Assembly (NCBI GenBank): GCA_027186245.1
Contig: CP114481.1
Span: forward strand, 31,837,501-31,901,500
DNA: 64,000 nucleotides
Origin: Coriaria nepalensis
Lineage: Eukaryota > Streptophyta > Magnoliopsida > Cucurbitales > Coriariaceae
Reading direction: 5' to 3'
In this document: piece by piece, positions 24,384-35,227 of the stretch
Position numbering within the stretch: the stretch's first letter is position 1
Layout: each line of letters opens with the position of its first letter
Position numbers and translations under genes: made by a program
The notes under the pieces: model-generated
Told to the model about the DNA's origin: nothing
Database searches by the model: none
The model's input: the letters and a program-made list of their open reading frames with translations, nothing else

Positions 24384-25345
24384 AACGAATTCTATTTTTT
24401 CACTACAAACACAAGTTTTGTGCATAACTTGCAAATGATCAATGCAAGGAAAGTGTGCATTCGTTTAACTTAAAATCATTTCAATGAGTCATTTCAAGTC
24501 AATAAGTTATTTCTAACCAAGTCGAACGAATTCAATTTTTGCACTACAAACACAAGTTTTGTGCATAACTTGCAAATGATCATTGCAAGGAAAGTGTGCA
24601 TTCGTTTAACCTTAAAATCATTTCAATGAGTCATTTCAAATCAATAACTTATTTCAAAGCAAGTCGAACGAATTCAATTTTTGCAGTACAAACAGAAGTT
24701 TTGTGCATAACTTGCAAATGATCAATGCAAGGAAAGTGTGCATTCGTTTAACTTAAAATCATTTCAATGAGTCATTTCAAGTCAATAATTTATTTCAAAG
24801 CAAGTCGAACGAATTCAATTTTTGCACTACAAACACAAGTTTTGTGCATAACTTGCAAATGATCAATGCAAGGAAAGTGTGCATTCGTTTAACCTTAAAA
24901 TCATTTCAATGAGTCATTTCAAGTCAATAACTTATTTCAAAGTAAGTCGAACGAATTCAATTTTTGCACTACAAACACAAGTTTTGTGCATAACTTGCAA
25001 ATGATCAATGCGAGGAAAGTGTGCATTCGTTTAACTTAAAATCATTTCAATGAGTCATTTCAAGTCAATGACTTATTTCAAAGCAAGTTGAACGAATTCT
25101 ATTTTTTCACTACAAACACAAGTTTTGTGCATAACTTGCAAATGATCAATGCAAGGAAAGTGTGCATTCGTTTAACTTAAAATCATTTCAATGTGTCATT
25201 TCAAGTCAATAAGTTATTTCTAACCAAGTCGAACGAATTCAATTTTTGCACTACAAACACAAGTTTTGTGCATAACTTGCAAATGATCATTGCAAGGAAA
25301 GTGTGCATTCGTTTAACCTTAAAATCATTTCAATGTGTCATTTCA
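23990..25345. repeat. Block repeated 3,961 bp downstream, copy A
   Basis: Two TTCTAACC monomers 707 bp apart (24,511 and 25,218) are matched by 28,472 and 29,179. The order of GCGAGG, GTTGAACG/TTTTTTCAC, TTCTAACC, G113A, GCAGTAC/ACAGAAG and AATTTATTT types agrees throughout. 3,961 is 28 monomers less fifteen bases. A private AAGTAAGTCG occurs near 24,940. The left part overlaps the 1,418-bp-offset copy. Confidence 0.84.
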
Positions 25346-26588
25346 AGTCAATAACTTATTTCAAAGCAAGTCGAACGAATTCAATTTTTGCACTACAAAC
25401 ACAAGTTTTGTGCATAACTTGCAAATGATCAATGCGAGGAAAGTGTGCATTCGTTTAACTTAAAATCATTTCAATGAGTCATTTCAAGTCAATGACTTAT
25501 TTCAAAGCAAGTTGAACGAATTCAATTTTTGCACTACAAACACAAGTTTTGTGCATAACTTGCAAATGATCATTGCAAAGAAAGTGTGCATTCGTTTACC
25601 CTTAAAATCATTTCAATGAGTCATTTCAAGTCAATAACTTATTTCAAAGCAAGTCGAACGAATTCAATTTTTGCACTACAAACACAAGTTTTGTGCATAA
25701 CTTGCAAATGATCATTGCAAGGAAAGTGTGCATTCGTTTAACCTTAAAATCATTTCAATGTGTCATTTCAAGTCAATAACTTATTTCAAAGCAAGTCGAA
25801 CGAATTCTATTTTTGCACTACAAACACAAGTTTTGTGCATAACTTGCAAATGATCAATGCAAGGAAAGTGTGCATTCGTTTAACTTAAAATCATTTCAAT
25901 GAGTCATTTCAAGTCAATAAGTTATTTCTAACCAACTCGAACGAATTCAATTTTTGCAGTACAAACAGAAGTTTTGTGCATAACTTGCAAATGATCAATG
26001 CAAGGAAAGTGTGCATTCGTTTAACTTAAAATCATTTCAATGAGTCATTTCAAGTCAATAATTTATTTCAAAGCAAGTCGAACGAATTCAATTTTTGCAC
26101 TACAAACACAAGTTTTGTGCATAACTTGCAAATGATCAATGCAAGGAAAGTGTGCATTCGTTTAACCTTAAAATCATTTCAATGAGTCATTTCAAATCAA
26201 TAACTTATTTCAAAGCAAGTCGAACAAATTCAATTTTTGCAGTACAAACAGAAGTTTTGTGCATAACTTGCAAATGATCAATGCAAGGAAAGTGTGCATT
26301 CGTTTAACCTTAAAATCATTTCAATGAGTCATTTCAAGTCAATAACTTATTTCAAAGCAAGTCGAACGAATTCAATTTTTGCACTACAAACACAAGTTTT
26401 GTGCATAACTTGCAAATGATCAATGCGAGGAAAGTGTGCATTCGTTTAACTTAAAATCATTTCAATGAGTCATTTCAAGTCAATGACTTATTTCAAAGCA
26501 AGTGGAACGAATTCTATTTTTTCACTACAAACACAAGTTTTGTGCATAACTTGCAAATGATCAATGCAAGGAAAGTGTGCATTCGTTT
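25346..26588. repeat. Mixed monomers, variant-rich
   Basis: Carries GTTTACCCTTAAAA near 25,595, a TTCTAACC monomer fused to CAACTCGAACG at 25,926, GTCGAACAAATTC near 26,223 and AAGTGGAACG near 26,503. TTCTAACC monomers at 25,218, 25,926 and 26,633 are 708 and 707 bp apart, suggesting a decayed 5-mer rhythm. Confidence 0.68.
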
Positions 26589-27341
26589 AAATTAAAATCA
26601 TTTCAATGAGTCATTTCAAGTCAATAAGTTATTTCTAACCAAGTCGAACGAATTCAATTTTTGCACTACAAACACAAGTTTTGTGCATAACTTGCAAATG
26701 ATCATTGCAAGGAAAGTGTGCATTCGTTTAACCTTAAAATCATTTCAATGAGTCATTTCAAGTCAATAACTTATTTCAAAGCAAGTCGAACGAAATCTAT
26801 TTTTGCACTACAAACACAAGTTTCGTGCATAACTTGCAAATGATCAATGCAAGGAAAGTGTGCATTCGTTTAACCTTTAAATCATTTCAGAGAGTCATTA
26901 CAAGTAAATAACTTATTTCAAAGCAAGTCGAACGAATTCTATTTTTGCACTACAAACACAAGTTTTGTGCATAACTTGCAAATGATCAATGCAAGGAAAG
27001 TGTGCATTCTTTTAACTTAAAATCATTTCAATGAGTCATTTCAAGTCAATAATTTATTTCAAAGCAAGTCGAACGAATTCAATTTTTGCACTACAAACAC
27101 AAGTTTTGTGCATAACTTGCAAATGATCAATGCAAGGAAAGTGTGCATTCGTTTAACTTAAAATCATTTCAATGAGTCAGTTCAAGTCAATAATTTATTT
27201 CAAAGCAAGTCGAACGAATTCAATTTTTGCACTACAAACACAAGTTTTGTGCATAACTTGCAAATGATCAATGCAAGGAAAGTGTGCATTCGTTTAACCT
27301 TAAAATCATTTCAATGAGTCATTTCAAATCAATAACTTATT
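26589..27341. repeat. Copy of 18,378-19,130 (offset 8,211 bp)
   Basis: TTTAAATTAAAATC, TTCTAACC (26,633), GAAATCT, CAGAGAG, CATTCTTTTAAC (27,005) and two AATTTATTT monomers follow in the same order as at 18,378-19,130. The GAAATCT monomer here has CACAAGTTTCGTG, a half-changed form of the CACAA/TTGTG dyad. A private GAGTCAGTTC occurs near 27,176. Confidence 0.82.
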
Positions 27342-27950
27342 TCAAAGCAAGTCGAACGAATTCAATTTTTGCAGTACAAACAGAAGTTTTGTGCATAACT
27401 TGCAAATGATCAATGCAAGGAAAGTGTGCATTCGTTTAACTTAAAATCATTTCAATGAGTCATTTCAAGTCAATAATTTATTTCAAAGCAAGTCGAACGA
27501 ATTCAATTTTTGCACTACAAACACAAGTTTTGTGCATAACTTGCAAATGATCAATGCAAGGAAAGTGTGCATTCGTTTAACCTTAAAATCATTTCAATGA
27601 GTCATTTCAAATCAATAACTTATTTCAAAGCAAGTCGAACGAATTCAATTTTTGCAGTACAAACACAAGTTTTGTGCATAACTTGCAAATGATCAATGCA
27701 AGGAAAGTGTGCATTCGTTTAACTTAAAATCATTTCAATGAGTCATTTCAAGTCAATAATTTATTTCAAAGCAAGTCGAACGAATTCAATTTTTGCACAA
27801 CAAACACAAGTTTTGTGCATAACTTGCAAATGATCAATGCAAGGAAAGTGTGCATTCGTTTAACTTAAAATCATTTCAATGAGTCATTTCAAATCAATAA
27901 TTTATTTCAACGCAAGTCGAACGGATTCAACTTTTGCACAATAAACACAA
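27342..27950. repeat. Mixed monomers ending in the fourth ACGCAAG monomer
   Basis: GCAGTAC/ACAGAAG, AATTTATTT, GCAGTAC/ACACAAG and GCACAAC types lead to TTTCAACGCAAG with ACGGATTCAAC at 27,905. The order resembles 20.2-20.5 kb but has one additional GCACAACAAAC monomer. Confidence 0.68.
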
Positions 27951-29306
27951 GTTTTATGCATAACTTGCAAATGATCAATGCAAGGAAAGTGTGCATTCGT
28001 TTAACCTTAAAATCATTTCAATGAGTCATTTCAAGTCAATAACTTATTTCAAAGCAAGTTGAACGAATTCTATTTTTGCAGTACAAACAGAAGTTTTGTG
28101 CATAACTTGCAAATGATCAATGCAAGGAAAGTGTGCATTCGTTTAACCTTAAAATCATTTCAATGAGTCATTTCAAGTCAATAACTTATTTCAAAGCAAG
28201 TCGAACGAATTCAATTTTTGCACTACAAACACAAGTTTTGTGCATAACTTGCAAATGATCAATGCGAGGAAAGTGTGCATTCGTTTAACTTAAAATCATT
28301 TCAATGAGTCATTTCAAGTCAATGACTTATTTCAAAGCAAGTTGAACGAATTCTATTTTTTCACTACAAACACAAGTTTTGTGCATAACTTGCAAATGAT
28401 CAATGCAAGGAAAGTGTGCATTCGTTTAACTTAAAATCATTTCAATGAGTCATTTCAAGTCAATAAGTTATTTCTAACCAAGTCGAACGAATTCAATTTT
28501 TGCACTACAAACACAAGTTTTGTGCATAACTTGCAAATGATCATTGCAAGGAAAGTGTGCATTCGTTTAACCTTAAAATCATTTCAATGAGTCATTTCAA
28601 ATCAATAACTTATTTCAAAGCAAGTCGAACGAATTCAATTTTTGCAGTACAAACAGAAGTTTTGTGCATAACTTGCAAATGATCAATGCAAGGAAAGTGT
28701 GCATTCGTTTAACTTAAAATCATTTCAATGAGTCATTTCAAGTCAATAATTTATTTCAAAGCAAGTCGAACGAATTCAATTTTTGCACTACAAACACAAG
28801 TTTTGTGCATAACTTGCAAATGATCAATGCAAGGAAAGTGTGCATTCGTTTAACCTTAAAATCATTTCAATGAGTCATTTCAAGTCAATAACTTATTTCA
28901 AAGCAAGTCGAACGAATTCAATTTTTGCACTACAAACACAAGTTTTGTGCATAACTTGCAAATGATCAATGCGAGGAAAGTGTGCATTCGTTTAACTTAA
29001 AATCATTTCAATGAGTCATTTCAAGTCAATGACTTATTTCAAAGCAAGTTGAACGAATTCTATTTTTTCACTACAAACACAAGTTTTGTGCATAACTTGC
29101 AAATGATCAATGCAAGGAAAGTGTGCATTCGTTTAACTTAAAATCATTTCAATGAGTCATTTCAAGTCAATAAGTTATTTCTAACCAAGTCGAACGAATT
29201 CAATTTTTGCACTACAAACACAAGTTTTGTGCATAACTTGCAAATGATCATTGCAAGGAAAGTGTGCATTCGTTTAACCTTAAAATCATTTCAATGTGTC
29301 ATTTCA
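27951..29306. repeat. Block repeated from 23,990-25,345, copy B
   Basis: Second copy at offset 3,961 bp. It ends at about 29,340, where this copy continues with GAAATCT and copy A with GAATTCAATTTTTG. It has GTTGAACG near 28,060 where copy A has GTCGAACG. Confidence 0.84.
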
Positions 29307-29849
29307 AGTCAATAACTTATTTCAAAGCAAGTCGAACGAAATCTATTTTTGCACTACAAACACAAGTTCTGTGCATAACTTGCAAATGATCAATGCAAGG
29401 AAAGTGTGCACTCGTTTAACCTTCAAATCATTTCAATGAGTCATTTCAAGTTAATAACTTATTTCCAAGCAAGTCGAACGAATTCTATTTTTACACTACA
29501 AACAGAAGTTTTTTGCATAACTTGCAAATGATCAATGCAAGGAAAGTGTGCGTTCGTTTAACCTTAAAATCATTTCAATGAGTCATTTCAAGTCAATAAC
29601 TTATTTCAAAGCAAGTCGAACGAATTCTATTTTTGCACTACAAACACAAGTTTTGTGCATAACTTGCAAATGATCAATGCAAGGAAAGTGTGCATTCGTT
29701 TAACCTTAAAATCATTTCAATGAGTCATTTCAAGTCAATAACTTATTTCAAAGCAAGTCGAGTGAATTCAATTTTTGCACTACAAACACGAGTTTCGTGC
29801 ATAACTTGCAAATGATCAATGCAAGGAAAGTGTGCATTCGTTTAACCTT
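29307..29849. repeat. Left flank of the 5,378-bp units; also a copy of 1,560-2,160
   Basis: GAAATCT with GTGCACTCG and CTTCAAATC, TTTACACTAC with ACAGAAG, an A7T monomer, then GAGTGAATTC (29,760) with CACGAGTTTCGTG and CAGAGAG. The order is that of the 1,842-bp unit (GAGTGAATTC at 2,011; offset 27,749). The part from 29,760 recurs at 50,015 before the fourth HOR copy (offset 20,255). Confidence 0.84.
29787..29799. other. Double-changed dyad CACGAGTTTCGTG (example)
   Basis: The consensus monomer has the small dyad CACAA-GTT-TTGTG at positions 24-36. In the GAGTGAATTC monomer type both stem positions have changed, giving CACGA-GTT-TCGTG, so the five-base stem is kept. Other copies are at 2,038, 3,880, 8,136, 21,574 and 50,042. 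They belong to one amplified monomer lineage, so this counts as one evolutionary event. Confidence 0.8.
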
Positions 29850-32800
29850 TAAATCATTTCAGAGAGTCATTACAAGTAAATAACTTATTTCAAAGCAAGT
29901 CGAACGAATTCTATTTTTGCAGTACAAATAGAAGTTTTGTGCATAACTTGCAAATGATCAATGCAAGGAAAGTGTGCATTCGTTTAACCTTAAAATCATT
30001 TCAATGAGTCATTCCAAGTCAATAACTTATTTCAAAGCAAGTCGAACGAATTCAATTTTTGCACTACAAACACAAGTTTTGTGCATAACTTGCAAATGAT
30101 CAATGCGAGGAAAGTGTGCATTCGTTTAACTTAAAATCATTTCAATGAGTCATTTCAAGTCAATGACTTATTTCAAAGCAAGTTGAACGAATTCAATTTT
30201 TGCACTACAAACACAAGTTTTGTGCATAACTTGCAAATGATCATTGCAAGGAAAGTGTGCATTCGTTTAACCTTAAAATCATTTCAATGTGTCATTTCAA
30301 GTCAATAACTTATTTCAAAGCAAGTCGAACGAAATCTATTTTTGCACTACAAACACAAGTTTTGTGCATAACTTGCAAATGATCAATGCAAGTAAAGTGT
30401 GCACTCGTTTAACCTTCAAATCATTTCAATGAGTCATTTCAAGTTAATAACTTATTTCCAAGCAAGTCGAACGAATTCTATTTTTACACTACAAACAGAA
30501 GTTTTTTGCATAACTTGCAAATGATCAATGCAAGGAAAGTGTGCATTCGTTTAACCTTAAAATCATTTCAATGAGTCATTTCAAGTCAATAACTTATTTC
30601 AAAGCAAGTCGAACGAATTCTATTTTTGCACTACAAACACAAGTTTTGTGCATAACTTGCAAATGATCAATGCGAGGAAAGTGTGCATTCGTTTAACCTT
30701 AAAATCATTTCAATGAGTCATTTCAAGTCAATAACTTATTTCAAAGCAAGTCGAGTGAATTCAATTTTTGCACTACAAACACAAGTTTTGTGCATAACTT
30801 GCAAATGATCAATGCAAGGAAAGTGTGCATTCGTTTAACCTTAAAATCATTTCAATGAGTCATTTCAGGTCAATAACTTATTTCAAAGCAAGTCGAACGA
30901 ATTCTATTTTTGCAGTACAAACAGAAGTTTTGTGCATAACTTGCAAATGATCAATGCAAGGAAAGTGTGCATTCGTTTAACCTTAAAATCATTTCAATGA
31001 GTCATTTCAAGTCAATAACTTATTTCAAAGCAAGTCGAACGAATTCAATTTTTGCACTACAAACACAAGTTTTGTGCATAACTTGCAAATGATCAATGCG
31101 AGGAAAGTGTGCATTCGTTTAACTTAAAATCATTTCAATGAGTCATTTCAAGTCAATGACTTATTTCAAAGCAAGTTGAACGAATTCTATTTTTTCACTA
31201 CAAACACAAGTTTTGTGCATAACTTGCAAATGATCAATGCAAGGAAAGTGTGCATTCGTTTAACTTAAAATCATTTCAATGAGTCATTTCAAGTCAATAA
31301 GTTATTTCTAACCAAGTCGAACGAATTCAATTTTTGCACTACAAACACAAGTTTTGTGCATAACTTGCAAATGATCATTGCAAGGAAAGTGTGCATTCGT
31401 TTAACTTAAAATCATTTCAATGAGTCATTTCAACTCAATAATTTATTTCAAAGCAAGTCGAACGGATTCAATTTTTGCACAACAAACACAAGTTTTATGC
31501 ATAACTCGCAAATGATCAATGCAAGGAAAGTGTGCATTCGTTTAACTTTAAAATCATTTCAATGAGTCATTTCAAGTCAATAACTTATTTCAAAGCAAGT
31601 CGAACGGATTCAATTTTTGCCCAACAAACACAAGTTTTGTGCATAACTTGCAAATGATCAAAGCAAGGAAAGTGTGCATTCGTTTAACCTTAAAATCATT
31701 TCAATGAGTCATTTCAAGTCAATAACTTATTTCAAAGCAAGTCGAACGAATTCTATTTTTGCACTACAAACACAAGTTTTGTGCATAACTTGCAAATGAT
31801 CAATGCAAGGAAAGTGTGCATTCGTTTAACCTTAAAATCATTTCAATGAGTCATTTCAAGTCAATAACTTATTTCAAAGTAAGTCGAACGAATTCTATTT
31901 TTGCACTACAAACAGAAGTTTTGTGCATAACTTGCAAATGATCAATGAAAGGAAAGTGTGCATTCGTTTAACTTAAAATCATTTCAATGAGTCATTTCAA
32001 GTCAATAATTTATTTCCAAGCAAGTCGAACGAATTCAATTTTTGCACTACAAACAGAAGTTTTTTGCATAACTTGCAAATGATCAATGCAAGGAAAGTGT
32101 GCATTCGTTTAACTTAAAATCATTTCAATGAGTCATTTCAAGTCAACAATTTATTTCAAAGCAAGTCGAACGAATTCAATTTTTGCACTACAAACACAAG
32201 TTTTGGGCATAACTTGCAAATGATCAATGCAAGGAAAGTGTGCATTCGTTTAACCTTAAAATCATTTCAATGATTTTTTCAAGTCAATAACTTATTTCAA
32301 AGCAAGTCGAATGAATTCTATTTTTGCCCAACAAACACGAATTTTGTGCATAACTTGCAAATGATCAATGCAAGGAAAGTGTGCATTCGTTTAACCTTAA
32401 AATCATTTCAATGAGTCATTTCAAGTCAATAACTTATTTCAAAGCAAGTCGAACGAATTCAATTTTTGCACTACAAACACAAGTTTTGGGCATAACTTGC
32501 AAATGATCAATGCAAGGAAAGTGTGCATTCGTTTAACCTTAAAATCATTTCAATGATTTTTTCAAGTCAATAACTTATTTCAAAGCAAGTCGAATGAATT
32601 CTATTTTTGCACAACAAACACGAGTTTTGTGCATAACTTGCAAATGATCAATGCAAGGAAAGTGTGCATTCGTTTAACCTTAAAATCATTTCAATGAGTC
32701 ATTTCAAGTCAATAACTTATTTCAAAGCAAGTCGAACGAATTCAATTTTTGCACTACAAACACAAGCTCTGTGCATAACTTGCAAATGATCATTGCAAGG

Positions 32801-35227
32801 AAAGTGTGCATTCGTTTAACCTTAAAATCATTTCAATGATTTTTTCAAGTCAATAACTTATTTCAAAGCAAGTCGAACGCATTCTATTTTTGCACTACAA
32901 ACACAAGTTTTGTGCATAACTTGCAAATGATCAATGCAAGGAAAGTGTCCATTCGTTTAACCTTTAAATCATTTCAATGAGTCATTTCAAGTCGATAAGT
33001 TATTTCAAAGCAAGTCGAACGAATTCAATTTTTGCACTACAAACATAAGTTTTTTGCATAACTTGCAAATGATCAATGCAAGGAAAGTGTCCATTCGTTT
33101 AACTTAAAATCATTTCAATGAGTCATTTCAAGTCAATAACTTATTTCAAAGCAAGTCGAACGAATTCAATTTTTGCACTACAAACACAAGTTTTGTGGAG
33201 AACTTGCAAATGATCAATGCAAGGAAAGTGTGCATTCGTTTAACTTAAAATCATTTCAATGAGTCATTTCAAGTCAATAATTTATTTCAAAGCAAGTCGA
33301 ACGAATTCAATTTTTGCACTACAAACACAAGTTTTGTGCATAACTCGCAAATGATCAATGCAAGGAAAGTGTGCATTCGTTTAACCTTAAAATCATTTCA
33401 ATGAGTCATTTCAAGTCAATAACTTATTTCAAAGCAACTCGAACGAATTCAATTTTTGCACTACAAACACAAGTTTTGTGGAGAACTTGCAAATGATCAA
33501 TGCAAGGAAAGTGTGCATTCGTTTAACTTAAAATCATTTCAATGAGTCATTTCAAGTCAATAATTTATTTCAAAGCAAGTCGAACGAATTCAATTTTTGC
33601 ACTACAAACACAAGTTTTGTGCATAACTCGCAAATGATCAATGCAAGGAAAGTGTGCATTCGTTTAACCTTAAAATCATTTCAATGAGTCATTTCAAGTC
33701 AATAACTTATTTCAAACCAAGTCGAACGAATTCAATTTTTGCACTACAAACACAAGTTTTGTGGAGAACTTGCAAATGATCAATGCAAGGAAAGTGTGCA
33801 TTCGTTTAACTTAAAATCATTTCAATGAGTCATTTCAAGTCAATAATTTATTTCAAAGCAAGTCGAACGAATTCAATTTTTGCACTACAAACACAAGTTT
33901 TGTGCATAACTCGCAAATGATCAATGCAAGGAAAGTGTGCATTCGTTTAACCTTAAAATCATTTCAATGAGTCATTTCAAGTCAATAACTTATTTCAAAG
34001 CAAGTCGAACGAATTCAATTTTTGCACTACAAACACAAGTTTTGTGGAGAACTTGCAAATGATCAATGCAAGGAAAGTGTGCATTCGTTTAACTTAAAAT
34101 CATTTCAATGAGTCATTTCAAGTCAATAATTTATTTCAAAGCAAGTCGAACGAATTCAATTTTTGCACTACAAACACAAGTTTTGTGCATAACTCGCAAA
34201 TGATCAATGCAAGGAAAGTGTGCATTCGTTTAACCTTAAAATCATTTCAATGAGTCATTTCAAGTCAATATCTTATTTCAAAGCAAGTCGAACGAATTCA
34301 ATTTTTGCACTACAAACACAAGTTCTGTGCATAACTTGCAAATGATCATTGCAAGGAAAGTGTGCATTCGTTTAACCTTAAAATCATTTCAATGATTTTT
34401 TCAAGTCAATAACTTATTTCAAAGCAAGTCGAACGCATTCTATTTTTGCACTACAAACACAAGTTTTGTGCATAACTTGCAAATGATCAATGCAAGGAAA
34501 GTGTCCATTCGTTTAACCTTTAAATCATTTCAATGAGTCATTTCAAGTCGATAAGTTATTTCAAAGCAAGTCGAACGAATTCAATTTTTGCACTACAAAC
34601 ATAAGTTTTTTGCATAACTTGCAAATGATCAATGCAAGGAAAGTGTCCATTCGTTTAACTTAAAATCATTTCAATGAGTCATTTCAAGTCAATAACTTAT
34701 TTCAAAGCAAGTCGAACGAATTCAATTTTTGCACTACAAACACAAGTTTTGTGGAGAACTTGCAAATGATCAATGCAAGGAAAGTGTGCATTCGTTTAAC
34801 TTAAAATCATTTCAATGAGTCATTTCAAGTCAATAATTTATTTCAAAGCAAGTCGAACGAATTCAATTTTTGCACTACAAACACAAGTTTTGTGCATAAC
34901 TCGCAAATGATCAATGCAAGGAAAGTGTGCATTCGTTTAACCTTAAAATCGTTTCAATGAGTCATTTCAAGTCAATATCTTATTTCAAAGCAAGTCGAAC
35001 GAATTCAATTTTTGCACTACAAACACAAGTTCTGTGCATAACTTGCAAATGATCATTGCAAGGAAAGTGTGCATTCGTTTAACCTTAAAATCATTTCAAT
35101 GATTTTTTCAAGTCAATAACTTATTTCAAAACAAGTCGAACGAATTCTATTTTTGCACTACAAACACAAGTTTTCTGCATAACTTGCAAATGATCAATGC
35201 AAGGAAAGTGTGCATTCGTTTAACCTT
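29850..35227. repeat. 38-mer higher-order repeat, 5,378 bp, copy 1
   Basis: Markers recur at exactly 5,378 bp: AGTACAAATAG at 29,921, 35,299 and 40,677; TTCTAACC at 31,306, 36,684 and 42,062. The unit is 38 monomers less eighteen bases. Inside, in order: CTTCAAATC/TTTACAC pair, GAGTGAATTC with CACAAG, GCGAGG, TTCTAACC, ACGGATTC with TTTTATGC, GCCCAAC, GATCAAAGC, GATCAATGAAAGG, TTTTGGGC, GCCCAAC with CACGAA, AAGCTCTG, GTGTCCATTCG pair, the GTGGAGAAC/AACTCGC dimer run, AATATC and AAAACAAG. A private C stands at 30,014. The end points carry about 50 bp of uncertainty. Confidence 0.95.
33162..34293. repeat. Dimer run, 4 x 283 bp (GTGGAGAAC / AACTCGC)
   Basis: Within each 5,378-bp unit two monomer types alternate: one with TTTTGTGGAGAACTTGC and AACTTAAAA, the next with AATTTATTT and AACTCGCAAATG. 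GTGGAGAAC lies at 33,195, 33,478, 33,761 and 34,044, each step 283 bp. A fifth GTGGAGAAC lies 707 bp further on (34,751). The same four-dimer runs are at 38,540-39,671, 43,918-45,049, 53,417-54,548 and 60,630-61,761. Confidence 0.92.
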
